Positions 57,001-64,000 of a stretch of DNA of 64,000 bases are shown piece after piece. The translations under genes and the position numbers were made by a program. The first letter of the stretch is position 1. Every line of letters begins with the position of its first letter. Below the pieces are notes generated by a model. The model was given only the letters and a program-made list of their open reading frames with translations, was not told where the DNA came from and searched no databases. The stretch is from contig NZ_JAKFZS010000030.1 in assembly GCF_021654285.1 (NCBI RefSeq), forward strand, positions 1 through 64,000, read 5' to 3'. Source of the stretch: Pseudoalteromonas luteoviolacea (GTDB taxonomy: Bacteria; Pseudomonadota; Gammaproteobacteria; Enterobacterales; Alteromonadaceae).

Positions 57001-60000
57001 AAACCCTTCTTGAGCATAGGCCTCTGGGATCTGCCAAAAATCTGGGCCGCCGATTTGTGGATAACCTGGATCTGGTCTGCTGTAATCTTCATCTGTATAA
57101 CGAAGCAAGCGGAAGTTTCCTTCGTTATCAGGGTGTTCACATAAATAGGTTGTGTCTTTCCATACATAAGCTAATGCGACATTTTTCAGCCCATGCCATT
57201 TATCACTTATTTTTCTTGGCGGATACATAACCGTACTATTGGTATAATCTGATGTATCGTACTGGACAAACCATTCGCCTGAGAAAACATAGGTCACCCC
57301 GTCACGGCCAACAAAAGCCGCATCCAAACTATCCTGATCATAAATTGGATTAAGCGAGCGCCCCCACACCTCGCTTGTTTTAAAACTCAAACCAAGTGAA
57401 GTATCAAAATATTTATCCCCAGCAAAAACATAACTGTTGCCATCTGGCGTATTTAAAATTGTAGAAATCGCATCACTCAACGCTGTTTGTGCTTTTTCGG
57501 CCATTCGCGGTAAGGCCGGCACCGTTTTAAGCGCACTGGATTCCAAGTGGTTAAATTTATGCCAACGAGCATTGTCTTCTTTGCCCAGCACATAAACATC
57601 GCCCTTTTCCTGAGTTATGGCTTGAATATTGGTTAATTTTTCGTGTTCATACTTTTTATAGCTTTCTTCATCGCCAATCACGACATGAAAACTATCATCT
57701 TTAAATAGGTATATTTGACGTTGATCTGCAAAAGCTGCGTCCAGTCCGTTAGGAAACTCAGTTTCTAACCCTTTAAAACGAGGTTCATCTTTAAGGCGAT
57801 GGATAGATCTCGGGTAGCCTGGTTCAACACTTGAATAATCGCTACCTTTATAACGATATATTTGATCGCCTGAGAACAGATAAGTATGCATTTCAACAAA
57901 GTCGGTTAAGGTTCCTTGTTTATTAAGCTCTTGCCAACGAGACTCAACAACCAGTGTGGCATCAACTTGACCTGTTTCTTGAATCGTATTGCGCACCTTA
58001 CCCCAATACTTATTTGTTAGTTTGGGATAGCCATTGTCTACTTTTTCCAAACTTTTGTTGCTAAAACGAATAAACTTATTGTCAAAAAACAGGTAAGTTT
58101 TCCCATCTTTTCCACTAAAAGCGGCAGCGACCTTATTCAACTCTTGCGGCAAATGTTGCCATTTCTCGGTTAATAACTTGGGTTCAGACCACCATCGATT
58201 AGCATGATGATGTTCGATATAATGGTTACCAAAAAATAGATAAACTTTGCCGTCTGGTCCGTTCATCACAGCATCAATTTGAAAATCATCCTCCCCTTGT
58301 GTGACACTGGCCGGTAAAGACCAAAATTTATCATCCATTGCTGCGGGAAAGACTTCAATCTCATCCACATCCGCTCTGTATTTGAGCACAGTTTCTAAAT
58401 TTCTTGCGTGGGGATCACGTTGGTCTGCTTTCAGAAAATCGTCCTCTTCCAAATGTATGGTTGAATAGCGTACATAGGTAGGCTGGTTATCTTCATTCCG
58501 TCCAAACAGGTAAGTTTTATTACCAAGCACAAATGCCGCAGTCACTTGCGTTAAACCTTCCCAGTCCTGAGCAATATTACGAGGAAAACCATCATCAACT
58601 TCATCATATGCCTCACCTGAGTAACGCACATATAGATCACCTGAAAACAGGTAAGTTCTACCATCTAAACCGACTAGCGCTGCGTCTATGATTCCTGACG
58701 TTTCAATTTCGTTTGCCACCTTTCCCCATTGCTGCGCAGTTTTTGCTATTGGGCTCGTGGTGCTGCCTTCTATCGTAACAAACTCATTGTCATGGAAAAG
58801 GTATGTGCGGGCATCCACACCTTGCAAGGCTGCATCTATTCCGTCGCCAAACTTATTCGGTAGTGCATCAAACTCCTGATAGAGTGCTTTTGGGTAACCT
58901 GTATCTGGCTGAAGGTTTGCCAGCTCTATACTGCCACTATATTTAACCACTTTATTACCGGAAAAGAGCATATAGTCGCCATCCATTGTCATGGCCGCAT
59001 CAATATTCCTTAATGGGCCAAAGTTATGCTCTTTATGTCCCCATTTTTCACTTACATGGTGTAATTGCCCATCCTCAGAGGAAACAAATTGATTACCAGA
59101 AAACGCATAACTCATCCTATCTGTCCCATCAATAAGTGGACCTAAATGCTGAATGAGTGAACCGGGTAATTGGATCGGTTGATTTTCGTCATTCCAGTGC
59201 TGTGCAATATGCTTAGGGTAACCTGGGTCCATCACCAGTTGCTGCGCTTGAGTATTTGAGTAACGAACGTATTTATCTTTAGAAAAGATATATAACTTTC
59301 CTTGCGTATCGACATAAGTACTATCTATCCACTCAAGATTATCGAATTCACTTTCGACTTCACCAAAACGGTTATCGCGCTTATCCCATGTATCTGAATC
59401 AGCGTACTTTACGTAATGGTATTCACCCGATATCACACACCAGGTTCCCTGTGAGTCGATAAAGCTGGCATCAACTTGAGAGATATTCTCTTTTGCAAAT
59501 AGCTGTCGGATAGGGTCTTCTTTTAGTCGTTTTTGTAATGCTTCATTGTCTTGTTGTTTTTCAATAAGTTCATCATCATAGTCGCTGATACCCGCTTGCA
59601 GATTTTTCTTGTCAATCATGCTGTGGTCATGGGACTGATATAGCCAAAACTCATCATTTTTAAATAAATAGAGAAAATCTTCAGATTCTAGGACTGCGTC
59701 GATTGATGTGATACCTTCTGGCAATTTAAGCGCTTCTGGGAATTTAGTTAAGATGCTTTGATCCTTTAAAAAAAGATCTATTTCTTCCGCCGTCAGTTGT
59801 AGTTTTTTGATTAATAGAGCAAGCTGACGAATACGGCTTACCGTTTGACAATAGTGTTTATCCTTGGGTAGGTCATGCATAGTGTTGAGCGCATCGGCAG
59901 ACTCAATCAAAGGACGCAGCCAAGCGATATGTAGATTCTCATCGGTTTGAAAAAACGCTTGTGTCAGATTTTTTAAGGCCGGCTCGTCTATGCCTAATAC

Positions 60001-63000
60001 ATTCTTGAGTATTGCTAAAACTGAACTCTCTTGATTGTCTCGTTGTTGCTCTAAGGCACTATCGATTGCTATAAGAGTGTTTTCGATGTTGTTTGCAATT
60101 TCATAAAGTAAAAAGAATATTTCTTTATCAAAATCTTCAAATCCAGCCACGCTAAAATTCGCAGCATTTTCTGCAACCAAAAAGAATGAAAACTGCTCAG
60201 GAGTAAGCATGCCGCTTGATGTGAGGACATCCATGTTTTGCAGCGCAATTTTAACACCTTCTATTTCAGCGTCACTAAATCCCAATGTCACGAGAGGTTG
60301 CTCGCTGAGCCTATATTTATCTGCATACTCGACGATACCTGCAATATGCTCGAAAATAATCTCTGTGCTTGTTTCATCAAAATAGTGCCGTAAATTAAAA
60401 TCAGACTTATTTTCAGGGGCAAGAAAGAATGAGCTCGCAATTGCTCGAAGGCGGATATGATCACCGTGTAAGTAGTTTTGCTGCAAGTCTTCATGGATCC
60501 AGCGCGAAACTGTTTTTGCTGACACTTCAGACAAATAAGCACGTTCAACTGATAAGAATGCCTCTTTGTGCTGAGCAATGGCCTCCTGCAATGCCTCATA
60601 AATTTTTTGACGGTAGGGGTAAAACTGTAGGTCTAAATTGAGTGTTTCGGCTGTTGCATCAATCAAACGTAAAGGATCTATGAGTTGTTGCTCTGAATCG
60701 ATATAACCATTAACCTGTAAATTGGTCATTAAATCTTGCAGGGCAACAGGTTTAAGCGAAATATGAGAAAATATTTGCTCGCTAATATGAATTTGGCAGG
60801 CCTTAAACTTGTTGACTTGTGTGGTGATGTGCTCATATATATATGCGCTTAATTCATTTAATCCTGCTTGAAGTATTATCGGTGCTTCTGATTGCGTCTG
60901 ACTAAACAATGACGCGTTTCTTACATGGCCTTCTTCATCAATATAGCCATTAAAGATTAAGTTATCATAAAGCTCTTTGGCTTCTGCTGTTGTCAGGTCT
61001 AACTTTCTCAAATCAGAGACAAATATCTGAATTTCAACCTCATCCGGATTGTTCTGTGCTTGCTCTTGATAAACTTCATGTAGTAAAGCGTACAGCTGGT
61101 CACTATAGTGACTGAAGTCATACTCAAGGCTAAAGTCATCCTCATCAATGATATCATCAGTATCTTTTCCACTAATAAGAATAGCGCCATTGCCATCGAT
61201 TACTTGATGATTGATCAAGTTTCGATAAACCTTTTCAAGCAACTTTTCATATAGCGGTAATCCCATAAATTCACGGTTTGTGATCTGCTCTAATTGTTGA
61301 ATAAAAGCATTCGCTAAGTCTTCACTGGCATTTGGGGTGTACTCAATTAATTGTTGTTTTAGCAATTTTTTGTGTGAATTACTTACACCATTCATATGCT
61401 CATCAAGATCACAATGTGTATTCTTATTCGTCGTGATTAGTTCATAGGAAAAGCGTGCTGCACGCGTATCATTGAGTGCTAATTCTAATACGTCAGGCGT
61501 TAATTTTAGCGATTCTATAGTTTGTAACAAGGTGTTGAATAAGTTTAAATCAATCGCTTTTTGTGCATCTTTTTCGCTATCATTTAAAGGGGAGTTATTG
61601 ACGATCTGCCACAGTAGATCTGTTGAATAGCCAAGTTCAGACATCCATTTTTTTAGCACACACAACGACTCCACTAGCCAAAGTCGGTTGTTGATATCGT
61701 CACTTACAAAAATATCAAAGCACTTTTGCGTACTAGGCATCTGATAAATAAAGTAATCATGTGGGTCATAACGACCGATAAATGGGTCTCTCTCCAACAA
61801 TTCAAACATTTTGAAAAGTTCAAGGAAATGCACATCTAAACAATTAGACAGCGCATGAACCCGATAAAGTGTGTTAAGCAGCTCCCACTCCTTATCCACT
61901 TTGTTCCACAATGAACTTTCCACGGCTCCCTTGTACTCTAAATATTGAGTAATATTGACGAGATCCGTTTCAGAGAAATTAAGCGTGTGATACAAGCGTT
62001 TTCTATATTCAGCGTTTTCTTCTGAAAATAAGTCAGTATGATACTCTAGGAGGGTATATTCGTTATAGGTGGTGTCTGTGTACTGTGCGGGAATTGACCC
62101 CATGACATCACTGATATGAATATAACGATTGTCTACTTCGATACAAGGGTGGTTGAAAATTTGGTTGAACTGATCATTCGGAAGTGCCTCATTTCCCTGA
62201 CCTTGATAATTGATTGCCGAAATGATGGCAAGGACAGTGTCAATTGGTTGTTCATTCACTTTATGCAACTGAACTACTTGCGAAATGCGAGTCAGAGTTT
62301 CTTTATTTAAAGTCGCTGTATTGTTAATACGACAGCAAGTCGTCAGGATGCGATCTAGTTCAGTGAAAGTAATATTTGATTTTTGCGCCAATCGAACAAA
62401 TCGATTGAATCGCTCAAACCATTGCACTGGTAGTGCATGATGTTGTGAATCAATCAGACTGTACCAATGCAAAGTGGTTTCATCTTCACTCAAAGTAGCA
62501 TAGCCGGAATGGTATACGAGACCTGCATCTTGTAAATTTTGGTTGATATAAAAACCCTTTCGTCCACTTTCGACCAAAACATGATTTTCAGGATCTATAT
62601 AAAGTAATTGGTATAGTACTTCTCTGACAGAAGGTGCCGCTAATTCGGTGCTATCCAGCAGATTTTCGAGTTTTGACATATGATGGATGAAATCATCACC
62701 ATTATAGCCAAAACATGCCTTAATGTGCTCTAACGACGCTGGAGAGTCGTTTTCTATTAGTGTGACATACTCCTCCGGTGATAAACCTAAATAATCTTGC
62801 GCAACTTGATGATAATCTCGAGTGGTCGCAAATAGCTTATACAACTCGCCATAAGAAATACCTAAGTGTTTTAAGCTATTTTTAATTTTTTCGTTATCTA
62901 GCGAGAATGGCATATTAAATGGGTAATTGGCACCTTTCATCGCTTGATAAGCATCCCCTGGTATTTTACTTTCGAGTACCTCATTTACTATTTCTAAGTA

Positions 63001-63237
63001 GGGAATTAGGGTGTTTGTATTTTTATCATCAAGCAGGATTGATTTAATGTCTTTACGACGTTGATCCAAATCTACGCTTTTTGCACTGCCGTCATCAACA
63101 AATTCATCGTCCAGTATCTGCAGTAGATCAGTCAGGTAGGCCGCGGGAGAGTATACAGAGCGAGCGTCATCACCTGTTTTGAAATTAACACCTCCAAATA
63201 AACCTGAGTAGTCGGGAAAGTCATTTTTAATTGTCAT
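48058..63237 (-). CDS. Giant TcA-type toxin with inserted hemopexin-like and LamG domains
   Basis: A 5059-residue protein; usual TcA proteins are about 2500. The N-terminal domain (residues 1 to about 1175; SVYSPAAYLTDLLQ near 29-42) is the VRP1/TcA alpha-helical shell. From about 1175 to 2510 lie some 24 hemopexin-like repeats of about 55 residues (typical cores DAALVGLDGRTYLFSGDLYVRYSG, TSYLFAGNQYVRYS). The neuraminidase-like TcA region follows (2520-3040, with KWQPWQELDIQIPSENVEPIYAFNRLFVFW). Then come more repeats (3090-3330, 3600-3960), split by a LamG domain (about 3357-3565; VDLVGYWPLAGNANDYH, VTVELWAKL, WHHLAVVYD). The pore-forming and TcB-binding end (from about 4030, FNSANGLYYWETFFHAPFL; YINGMYWDSSQKGMF) is complete to the C-terminus. 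No TcB or TcC is seen in the window. Confidence 0.9.
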   Translation of the reverse strand: MTIKNDFPDYSGLFGGVNFKTGDDARSVYSPAAYLTDLLQILDDEFVDDGSAKSVDLDQRRKDIKSILLDDKNTNTLIPYLEIVNEVLESKIPGDAYQAMKGANYPFNMPFSLDNEKIKNSLKHLGISYGELYKLFATTRDYHQVAQDYLGLSPEEYVTLIENDSPASLEHIKACFGYNGDDFIHHMSKLENLLDSTELAAPSVREVLYQLLYIDPENHVLVESGRKGFYINQNLQDAGLVYHSGYATLSEDETTLHWYSLIDSQHHALPVQWFERFNRFVRLAQKSNITFTELDRILTTCCRINNTATLNKETLTRISQVVQLHKVNEQPIDTVLAIISAINYQGQGNEALPNDQFNQIFNHPCIEVDNRYIHISDVMGSIPAQYTDTTYNEYTLLEYHTDLFSEENAEYRKRLYHTLNFSETDLVNITQYLEYKGAVESSLWNKVDKEWELLNTLYRVHALSNCLDVHFLELFKMFELLERDPFIGRYDPHDYFIYQMPSTQKCFDIFVSDDINNRLWLVESLCVLKKWMSELGYSTDLLWQIVNNSPLNDSEKDAQKAIDLNLFNTLLQTIESLKLTPDVLELALNDTRAARFSYELITTNKNTHCDLDEHMNGVSNSHKKLLKQQLIEYTPNASEDLANAFIQQLEQITNREFMGLPLYEKLLEKVYRNLINHQVIDGNGAILISGKDTDDIIDEDDFSLEYDFSHYSDQLYALLHEVYQEQAQNNPDEVEIQIFVSDLRKLDLTTAEAKELYDNLIFNGYIDEEGHVRNASLFSQTQSEAPIILQAGLNELSAYIYEHITTQVNKFKACQIHISEQIFSHISLKPVALQDLMTNLQVNGYIDSEQQLIDPLRLIDATAETLNLDLQFYPYRQKIYEALQEAIAQHKEAFLSVERAYLSEVSAKTVSRWIHEDLQQNYLHGDHIRLRAIASSFFLAPENKSDFNLRHYFDETSTEIIFEHIAGIVEYADKYRLSEQPLVTLGFSDAEIEGVKIALQNMDVLTSSGMLTPEQFSFFLVAENAANFSVAGFEDFDKEIFFLLYEIANNIENTLIAIDSALEQQRDNQESSVLAILKNVLGIDEPALKNLTQAFFQTDENLHIAWLRPLIESADALNTMHDLPKDKHYCQTVSRIRQLALLIKKLQLTAEEIDLFLKDQSILTKFPEALKLPEGITSIDAVLESEDFLYLFKNDEFWLYQSHDHSMIDKKNLQAGISDYDDELIEKQQDNEALQKRLKEDPIRQLFAKENISQVDASFIDSQGTWCVISGEYHYVKYADSDTWDKRDNRFGEVESEFDNLEWIDSTYVDTQGKLYIFSKDKYVRYSNTQAQQLVMDPGYPKHIAQHWNDENQPIQLPGSLIQHLGPLIDGTDRMSYAFSGNQFVSSEDGQLHHVSEKWGHKEHNFGPLRNIDAAMTMDGDYMLFSGNKVVKYSGSIELANLQPDTGYPKALYQEFDALPNKFGDGIDAALQGVDARTYLFHDNEFVTIEGSTTSPIAKTAQQWGKVANEIETSGIIDAALVGLDGRTYLFSGDLYVRYSGEAYDEVDDGFPRNIAQDWEGLTQVTAAFVLGNKTYLFGRNEDNQPTYVRYSTIHLEEDDFLKADQRDPHARNLETVLKYRADVDEIEVFPAAMDDKFWSLPASVTQGEDDFQIDAVMNGPDGKVYLFFGNHYIEHHHANRWWSEPKLLTEKWQHLPQELNKVAAAFSGKDGKTYLFFDNKFIRFSNKSLEKVDNGYPKLTNKYWGKVRNTIQETGQVDATLVVESRWQELNKQGTLTDFVEMHTYLFSGDQIYRYKGSDYSSVEPGYPRSIHRLKDEPRFKGLETEFPNGLDAAFADQRQIYLFKDDSFHVVIGDEESYKKYEHEKLTNIQAITQEKGDVYVLGKEDNARWHKFNHLESSALKTVPALPRMAEKAQTALSDAISTILNTPDGNSYVFAGDKYFDTSLGLSFKTSEVWGRSLNPIYDQDSLDAAFVGRDGVTYVFSGEWFVQYDTSDYTNSTVMYPPRKISDKWHGLKNVALAYVWKDTTYLCEHPDNEGNFRLLRYTDEDYSRPDPGYPQIGGPDFWQIPEAYAQEGFDTLDTIFVLEDNLIFISDQEFIRFNLKHETWSYPQPLSLIYPGIPFNKTDFQDLKSGFVGADGKAYFFNEHSFISCIGDAWTQPKNIKDYWGKQTNIFENGVDASYVASDGTSYLFAGNQYVRYSISLDMPNDYRYVDEGYPKHIATYLHEEPAFSALPKMFQQHLDTLEANNESHYFSGFCDTGRSLYVFSQDSLHTWSENKYEVYSIEGLGQVENNFTQGGVVDAAFVNKDDKLTYLFSGEQYIRYSGDEYRFIDEGYPKLIAQDLASELGVNDLPEYFNDGIDAACYLPDQALFLSKDRQYLAVYAGNTSSGDIKNLIGKMENAFTLDPKIDGAYTDAQGALYVFKGTQCIRYSDTQKLLSLNRYNDACYTDTGFPQNINEHWSRLDDEILPSSGIDSVFKLNDQVYFHTAQSFVTYEADLSDKDEIKPSQVLAYRFGTWSDYLLSDIQAISQFKALNERYTGGELSLTELVTGINGQVKEPYMQFAAIFGFEKEQVRWLKQHNAFLPGPNNALETKFDIEQVLRLYHILATTQRLNVEVIPLYKNLWQNLYGAMRNDANAALAAKNLLLQVGCDNNYQVLAKQINRELNALKRDALVPYVISQDTSIDNTRDLYQKLLIDIQMDSSAETSRVKEATAALQLYMHRFFVNLEDLQLDAVDQHTAREDLKERWEWLKSYRVWEANRKVFLYPENYLRPELRDTISPAFKGLQESLTQGELTEELVKDAYIKYLDASTEACQLNIAGGYVYDDQQSNDKNLALFGRTRTAPYRYSYRFASLVNGSSRAIKWQPWQELDIQIPSENVEPIYAFNRLFVFWTELEETIPNAASGSVNISESGSTFSASSGNNVQYRINVYYSFYNLNKTWSRPQLLNTSGYLYRSFRIYQNQIKLFVKTLVNHEGLTEIRATVRCKNLGSYYHSGHGHYHYHYYYYDAYPSFSLTSELTSRYVGNWPVGNPGQSVFRKLFPNEGNISENNAIMLSGQDSSVDSPWFAYNHHKGSSFLVKPDVVSLPDNVWPTAITHSNMPTSATITAAFQVADNSDVYFFLADKTYQVLSENGTQLSDAKPINSRWGMQFLTEMQTTKAVDSAFVMDKDIYLTLHEKLYRYDDNAIAFLAEEPQPLNTLIADIPANWHNVDAGFSRNGEVFWFNNEAGDVLSRTGGNIPRSIRSQFALPSQSNGGIIDRLDHAVVYKDVVHIIRDNVYETYSNDGASEVSSEATMQKIANSLTGTTVTGLQGANETVTGMMVLNEGVWLRSDNHSNIVDGPASYISTVNDVDLVGYWPLAGNANDYHENSSSNNGTNQGGANWISVTDCPISNGDPMYVLDLDGESGYINIPYSSELQSLETVTVELWAKLTPLESRQMLVSNSNLSLQVTDEGNMYFVYGGTTISRTDANGIDVNDNAWHHLAVVYDSSGNVRHYIDGNLEYSANYGSYSLQPFTYPLTIGMENVYDRFYTKGQIAEVRIWKSARTQQQIQANINRSLLSQEASYPLPFSEATKEWKSGLSYNDSSKTTTIAFYEGGIARAWIDNTPVTFGGNGTFEHGLNVTSSFVSSNGKNLIVVTDSEIYHIFDHIQSPDEVLIQLKEGSNQGKLEHLQKKVYLGDVMQQNPIWANNSVDAAFIGTESLGEKDALYLFSGNKYCRYSPNNEGQFAPYADNGYPKGIVNNIEGFPANWQQVDAAFTATDGTSYLFNNATKRYYRSDTAQIEAIDRWGTYLSTDLMREQHVKAAFCNDKYLYLLTDKEYYRYTLTAEKQIPDVIDSDYPKLLPELATEDPSDNDEPASTNMAEPADDESATGHVSVDAIFSLNGSTYALQGTQYQKLALVDSALELDNLKQEDFQPLTGTWGNIPTDIRQHGLSAAFNASYAGSKVLTFIQNENYIEYRLESDSALPYVNTDVKYELIRLSSSTAEQLNQVLFSSGVEGLLKMSTQEKDESPTISFAPSSGRNIQMNVSQFSIEPVNSHLDFNSANGLYYWETFFHAPFLIAQTLNANQKFEQAKQWFEYIFDPTEPGDYWKFLPFLAADPDAIMASLLNDLEQLALISGLNVSHILTYQQSLASRLAPYQAVFLGLKDKALFESELTDDQKLANLTQWQEYSQLKNAIDGLTLPSQPSTKEKETFKRHLDGFKEGLALVAKLDRRIDLMSNYTAQLATYLDDPFDPHAIASLRPLAYRKAIVMRYIDNLLDWGDMLFRQYTRESINEARMLYILAYDLLGEKPQNMGKVVLEAPKAYKDFKHYSGNMQENYDFLIDMENLGTVANYEPSLSFAATQFDTITRPYFFLKENDLFTEYWQRVEDRLYKIRSNLNIDGVAQPLPLFQPPIDPMALVNAVAGGGSVASAVAAAGGAGTVPDYRFDVMLSKAREITSKLAGFSDALMSALEKKDAEALSILQGKQESAMLNVAKQAKQYQIKESEISLDNLQASLKRAKEQLKHYDELINDGYLDEEKQQLRLMNAATGLTSAVALGHLASGVSYMLPQVTVGAFSFGATSGGTNWGAVAGKFSEALQSTSEAVSTAGEVVGIKAQFERTKQDWVLQQKMSKYEIEQLRHEIRAQKERIKASQHELVLHDQEVEHKNAINTFMQEKYSNEQLYSWMSGKLSGLLFQTYKMAHDYAKQAEQAFIYEKGLKAGEVNYINGMYWDSSQKGMFCGQSLELDLDRMDKAYMENNGRRLEITKSISLLELNPLALLDLQSKGECTFRLSEELFDYDFPGHYNRQLKTISVTFELPQGQKVNATLTQLNSKLVMAPDIKAVKHLMDPSNEATTNVRENWRANQQVALSHVDEYTENNGLFELNFHDERYLPFEGTGAVSNWRLALNGHKGSYNPDDLVNVIIKARYTAEQGGQRFANEVKGLLKPYHANTVFDMANHFPHAWLGLTQGGETEVQIQLTQDMFPNMSSSKVIGMLVRYQYAEQSQGAVLNINDALQLNNVTYIQPSNLNIDKAGSQWTLSLKGDPTGLQNAEMVVVYKAKV

Positions 63238-63265
63238 TTTGTTTTTATCCTAATAAGTTAATCGG

Positions 63266-63712
63266 TTATATATGAAGGCCTGAGCTACGTGTATGAGGCT
63301 CTGATAGTTGTGTTCTATTGAGATATTGAAGGGCAATGATTTTTCGTTTGAAGAGTGCGTTTTGATATACTTGGTTTGCCAGTACATCATCATCTTTAAA
63401 TATGTTTGTTGTCTTACTTAAGAATGTTTTTTTTGGCATTTCAGCGATTTGAAGTGCTGATTTAAAATCGTTTTTTAATAGTTTTTTGGCGATTTTTTCT
63501 GGTTCAAAAGTCTCATCCTTATAGGGGAGAATTCGTAATAATCTCTGGTATGATTTTAATTGTTCGAGAATTGACTTTTTTTCATCGAACAGACTTTGCC
63601 AATTAAATTCATTAATGTTTTTTTCATTTGCTAAATTGGTATTTCTAAAATCAATTTTCTTGTTTTTTCTCAGAAATTTATTGAGACTAGTTAGGTTACG
63701 AGTTGAAGACAT
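63266..63712 (-). CDS. Hypothetical protein upstream of the TcA-like gene
   Basis: A 148-residue soluble protein, basic and helical (SLNKFLRKNKKIDFRNTNLAN; LLKNDFKSALQIAEMPKKTF). It ends 28 bases before the giant toxin gene and has an AAGGA site, so it is very likely the first gene of the toxin transcript. No family is recognised. It may be a chaperone, regulator or secretion helper of the toxin; that is inference from position only. Confidence 0.65.
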   Translation of the reverse strand: MSSTRNLTSLNKFLRKNKKIDFRNTNLANEKNINEFNWQSLFDEKKSILEQLKSYQRLLRILPYKDETFEPEKIAKKLLKNDFKSALQIAEMPKKTFLSKTTNIFKDDDVLANQVYQNALFKRKIIALQYLNRTQLSEPHTRSSGLHI

Positions 63713-64000
63713 TGTTTGTCCTTAGTGAGTATTTTTTGAATATGAATTTCACCACCACCAGTCATAGGCAATGGATGATGCTGTTAACTTTTTCTGGTGA
63801 GAAAGAGCAGATGCGCCGTTAAAGAGGCACTTGCAGTTGGGTGCAAAGTTTGTTTATGGCCTCAATGAATATTGGGTACTATTTGTGCTGAGAATCTCAA
63901 AAGTAGATTTTAGGCATGCTCCGCCATGTCAATCACAGGCGATGACATGGAGATATATTTGCTTTGAAAGACGTAGGCACTGATGAACTGTGAAAATAAA
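63713..64000. other. Upstream region of the toxin transcript with a strong hairpin
   Basis: No ORF is evident. CCATGTCA (63924-63931) pairs perfectly with TGACATGG (63943-63950) across an 11-base loop, without a T-run, so it looks more like a protein-binding palindrome or RNA hairpin than a terminator. The promoter of the 148-residue gene and the TcA gene should lie in this stretch. Confidence 0.45.

Overview
The window looks like chromosomal DNA of a marine gammaproteobacterium, most likely Pseudoalteromonas or a close relative in the Alteromonadales. The clues are two secreted amylases of the P. haloplanktis cold-amylase type, one with that family's C-terminal secretion domain, low G+C, and a core set of def, dcyD, trhO, a DEAD-box helicase, cvfB-like and MCP genes. 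No rRNA, tRNA or CRISPR array was seen.

Layout. (1) 1-13.7 kb: ordinary housekeeping and periplasmic genes: a Sel1-repeat protein, a DUF885 lipoprotein, a LysE exporter, a YjbR protein, peptide deformylase, D-cysteine desulfhydrase, an esterase, a GFA protein, a CPA1 antiporter with a cNMP-type tail, and a DUF523 protein. (2) 13.8-17.5 kb: tandem GH13 alpha-amylases, each preceded by the same near-palindromic LacI-type operator. (3) 17.5-29.65 kb: a decayed chromosomal integron in two tandem units. Each unit has a left flank of palindromic repeats plus a shared ~110-bp block, then a run of leftward-reading cassettes separated by attC-like sites, then an attI-like region and a broken intI reading rightward. 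About 15 cassette genes were recognised (small membrane proteins, lipoproteins, DUF7660, DUF4303, ankyrin, PhyH and trypco2-like proteins). A REP-type (Y1) transposase element splits one attC site, and an 89-bp deletion derivative of the same element lies in the other unit. (4) 29.6-39.5 kb: chromosomal genes resume (MCP, trhO, DEAD-box helicase, CvfB-like protein, serine hydrolase, VOC and GFA proteins), with a hidden C-terminal fragment of a GH3 beta-glucosidase and a 58-aa DUF6435 gene.

(5) 39.6-43.6 kb: insertion-sequence graveyard: a decayed IS3 element that truncates an unknown ORF, an IS481-type element interrupted by a second IS481-type element with a clear 7-bp target duplication, and an ISNCY-type transposase scrap. 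(6) 43.7-63.7 kb: an apparent toxin locus, all on the minus strand. It holds a 148-aa protein, a 5059-aa mosaic TcA-type (Tc/ABC insecticidal toxin) protein, a 440-aa protein made of five copies of a ~59-residue repeat, a reverse-transcriptase pseudogene with two in-frame stops, and a 518-aa protein with a coiled-coil-like N-terminus, a poly-Gln tract and acidic 32-residue repeats.

The most unusual content is the giant TcA. It is about twice the normal length because some 34 hemopexin-like repeats and a LamG domain have been inserted into the Tc scaffold, and repeat-built proteins of unknown function lie next to it. No TcB or TcC partner is visible inside the window. The second most unusual content is the duplicated, integrase-dead integron.
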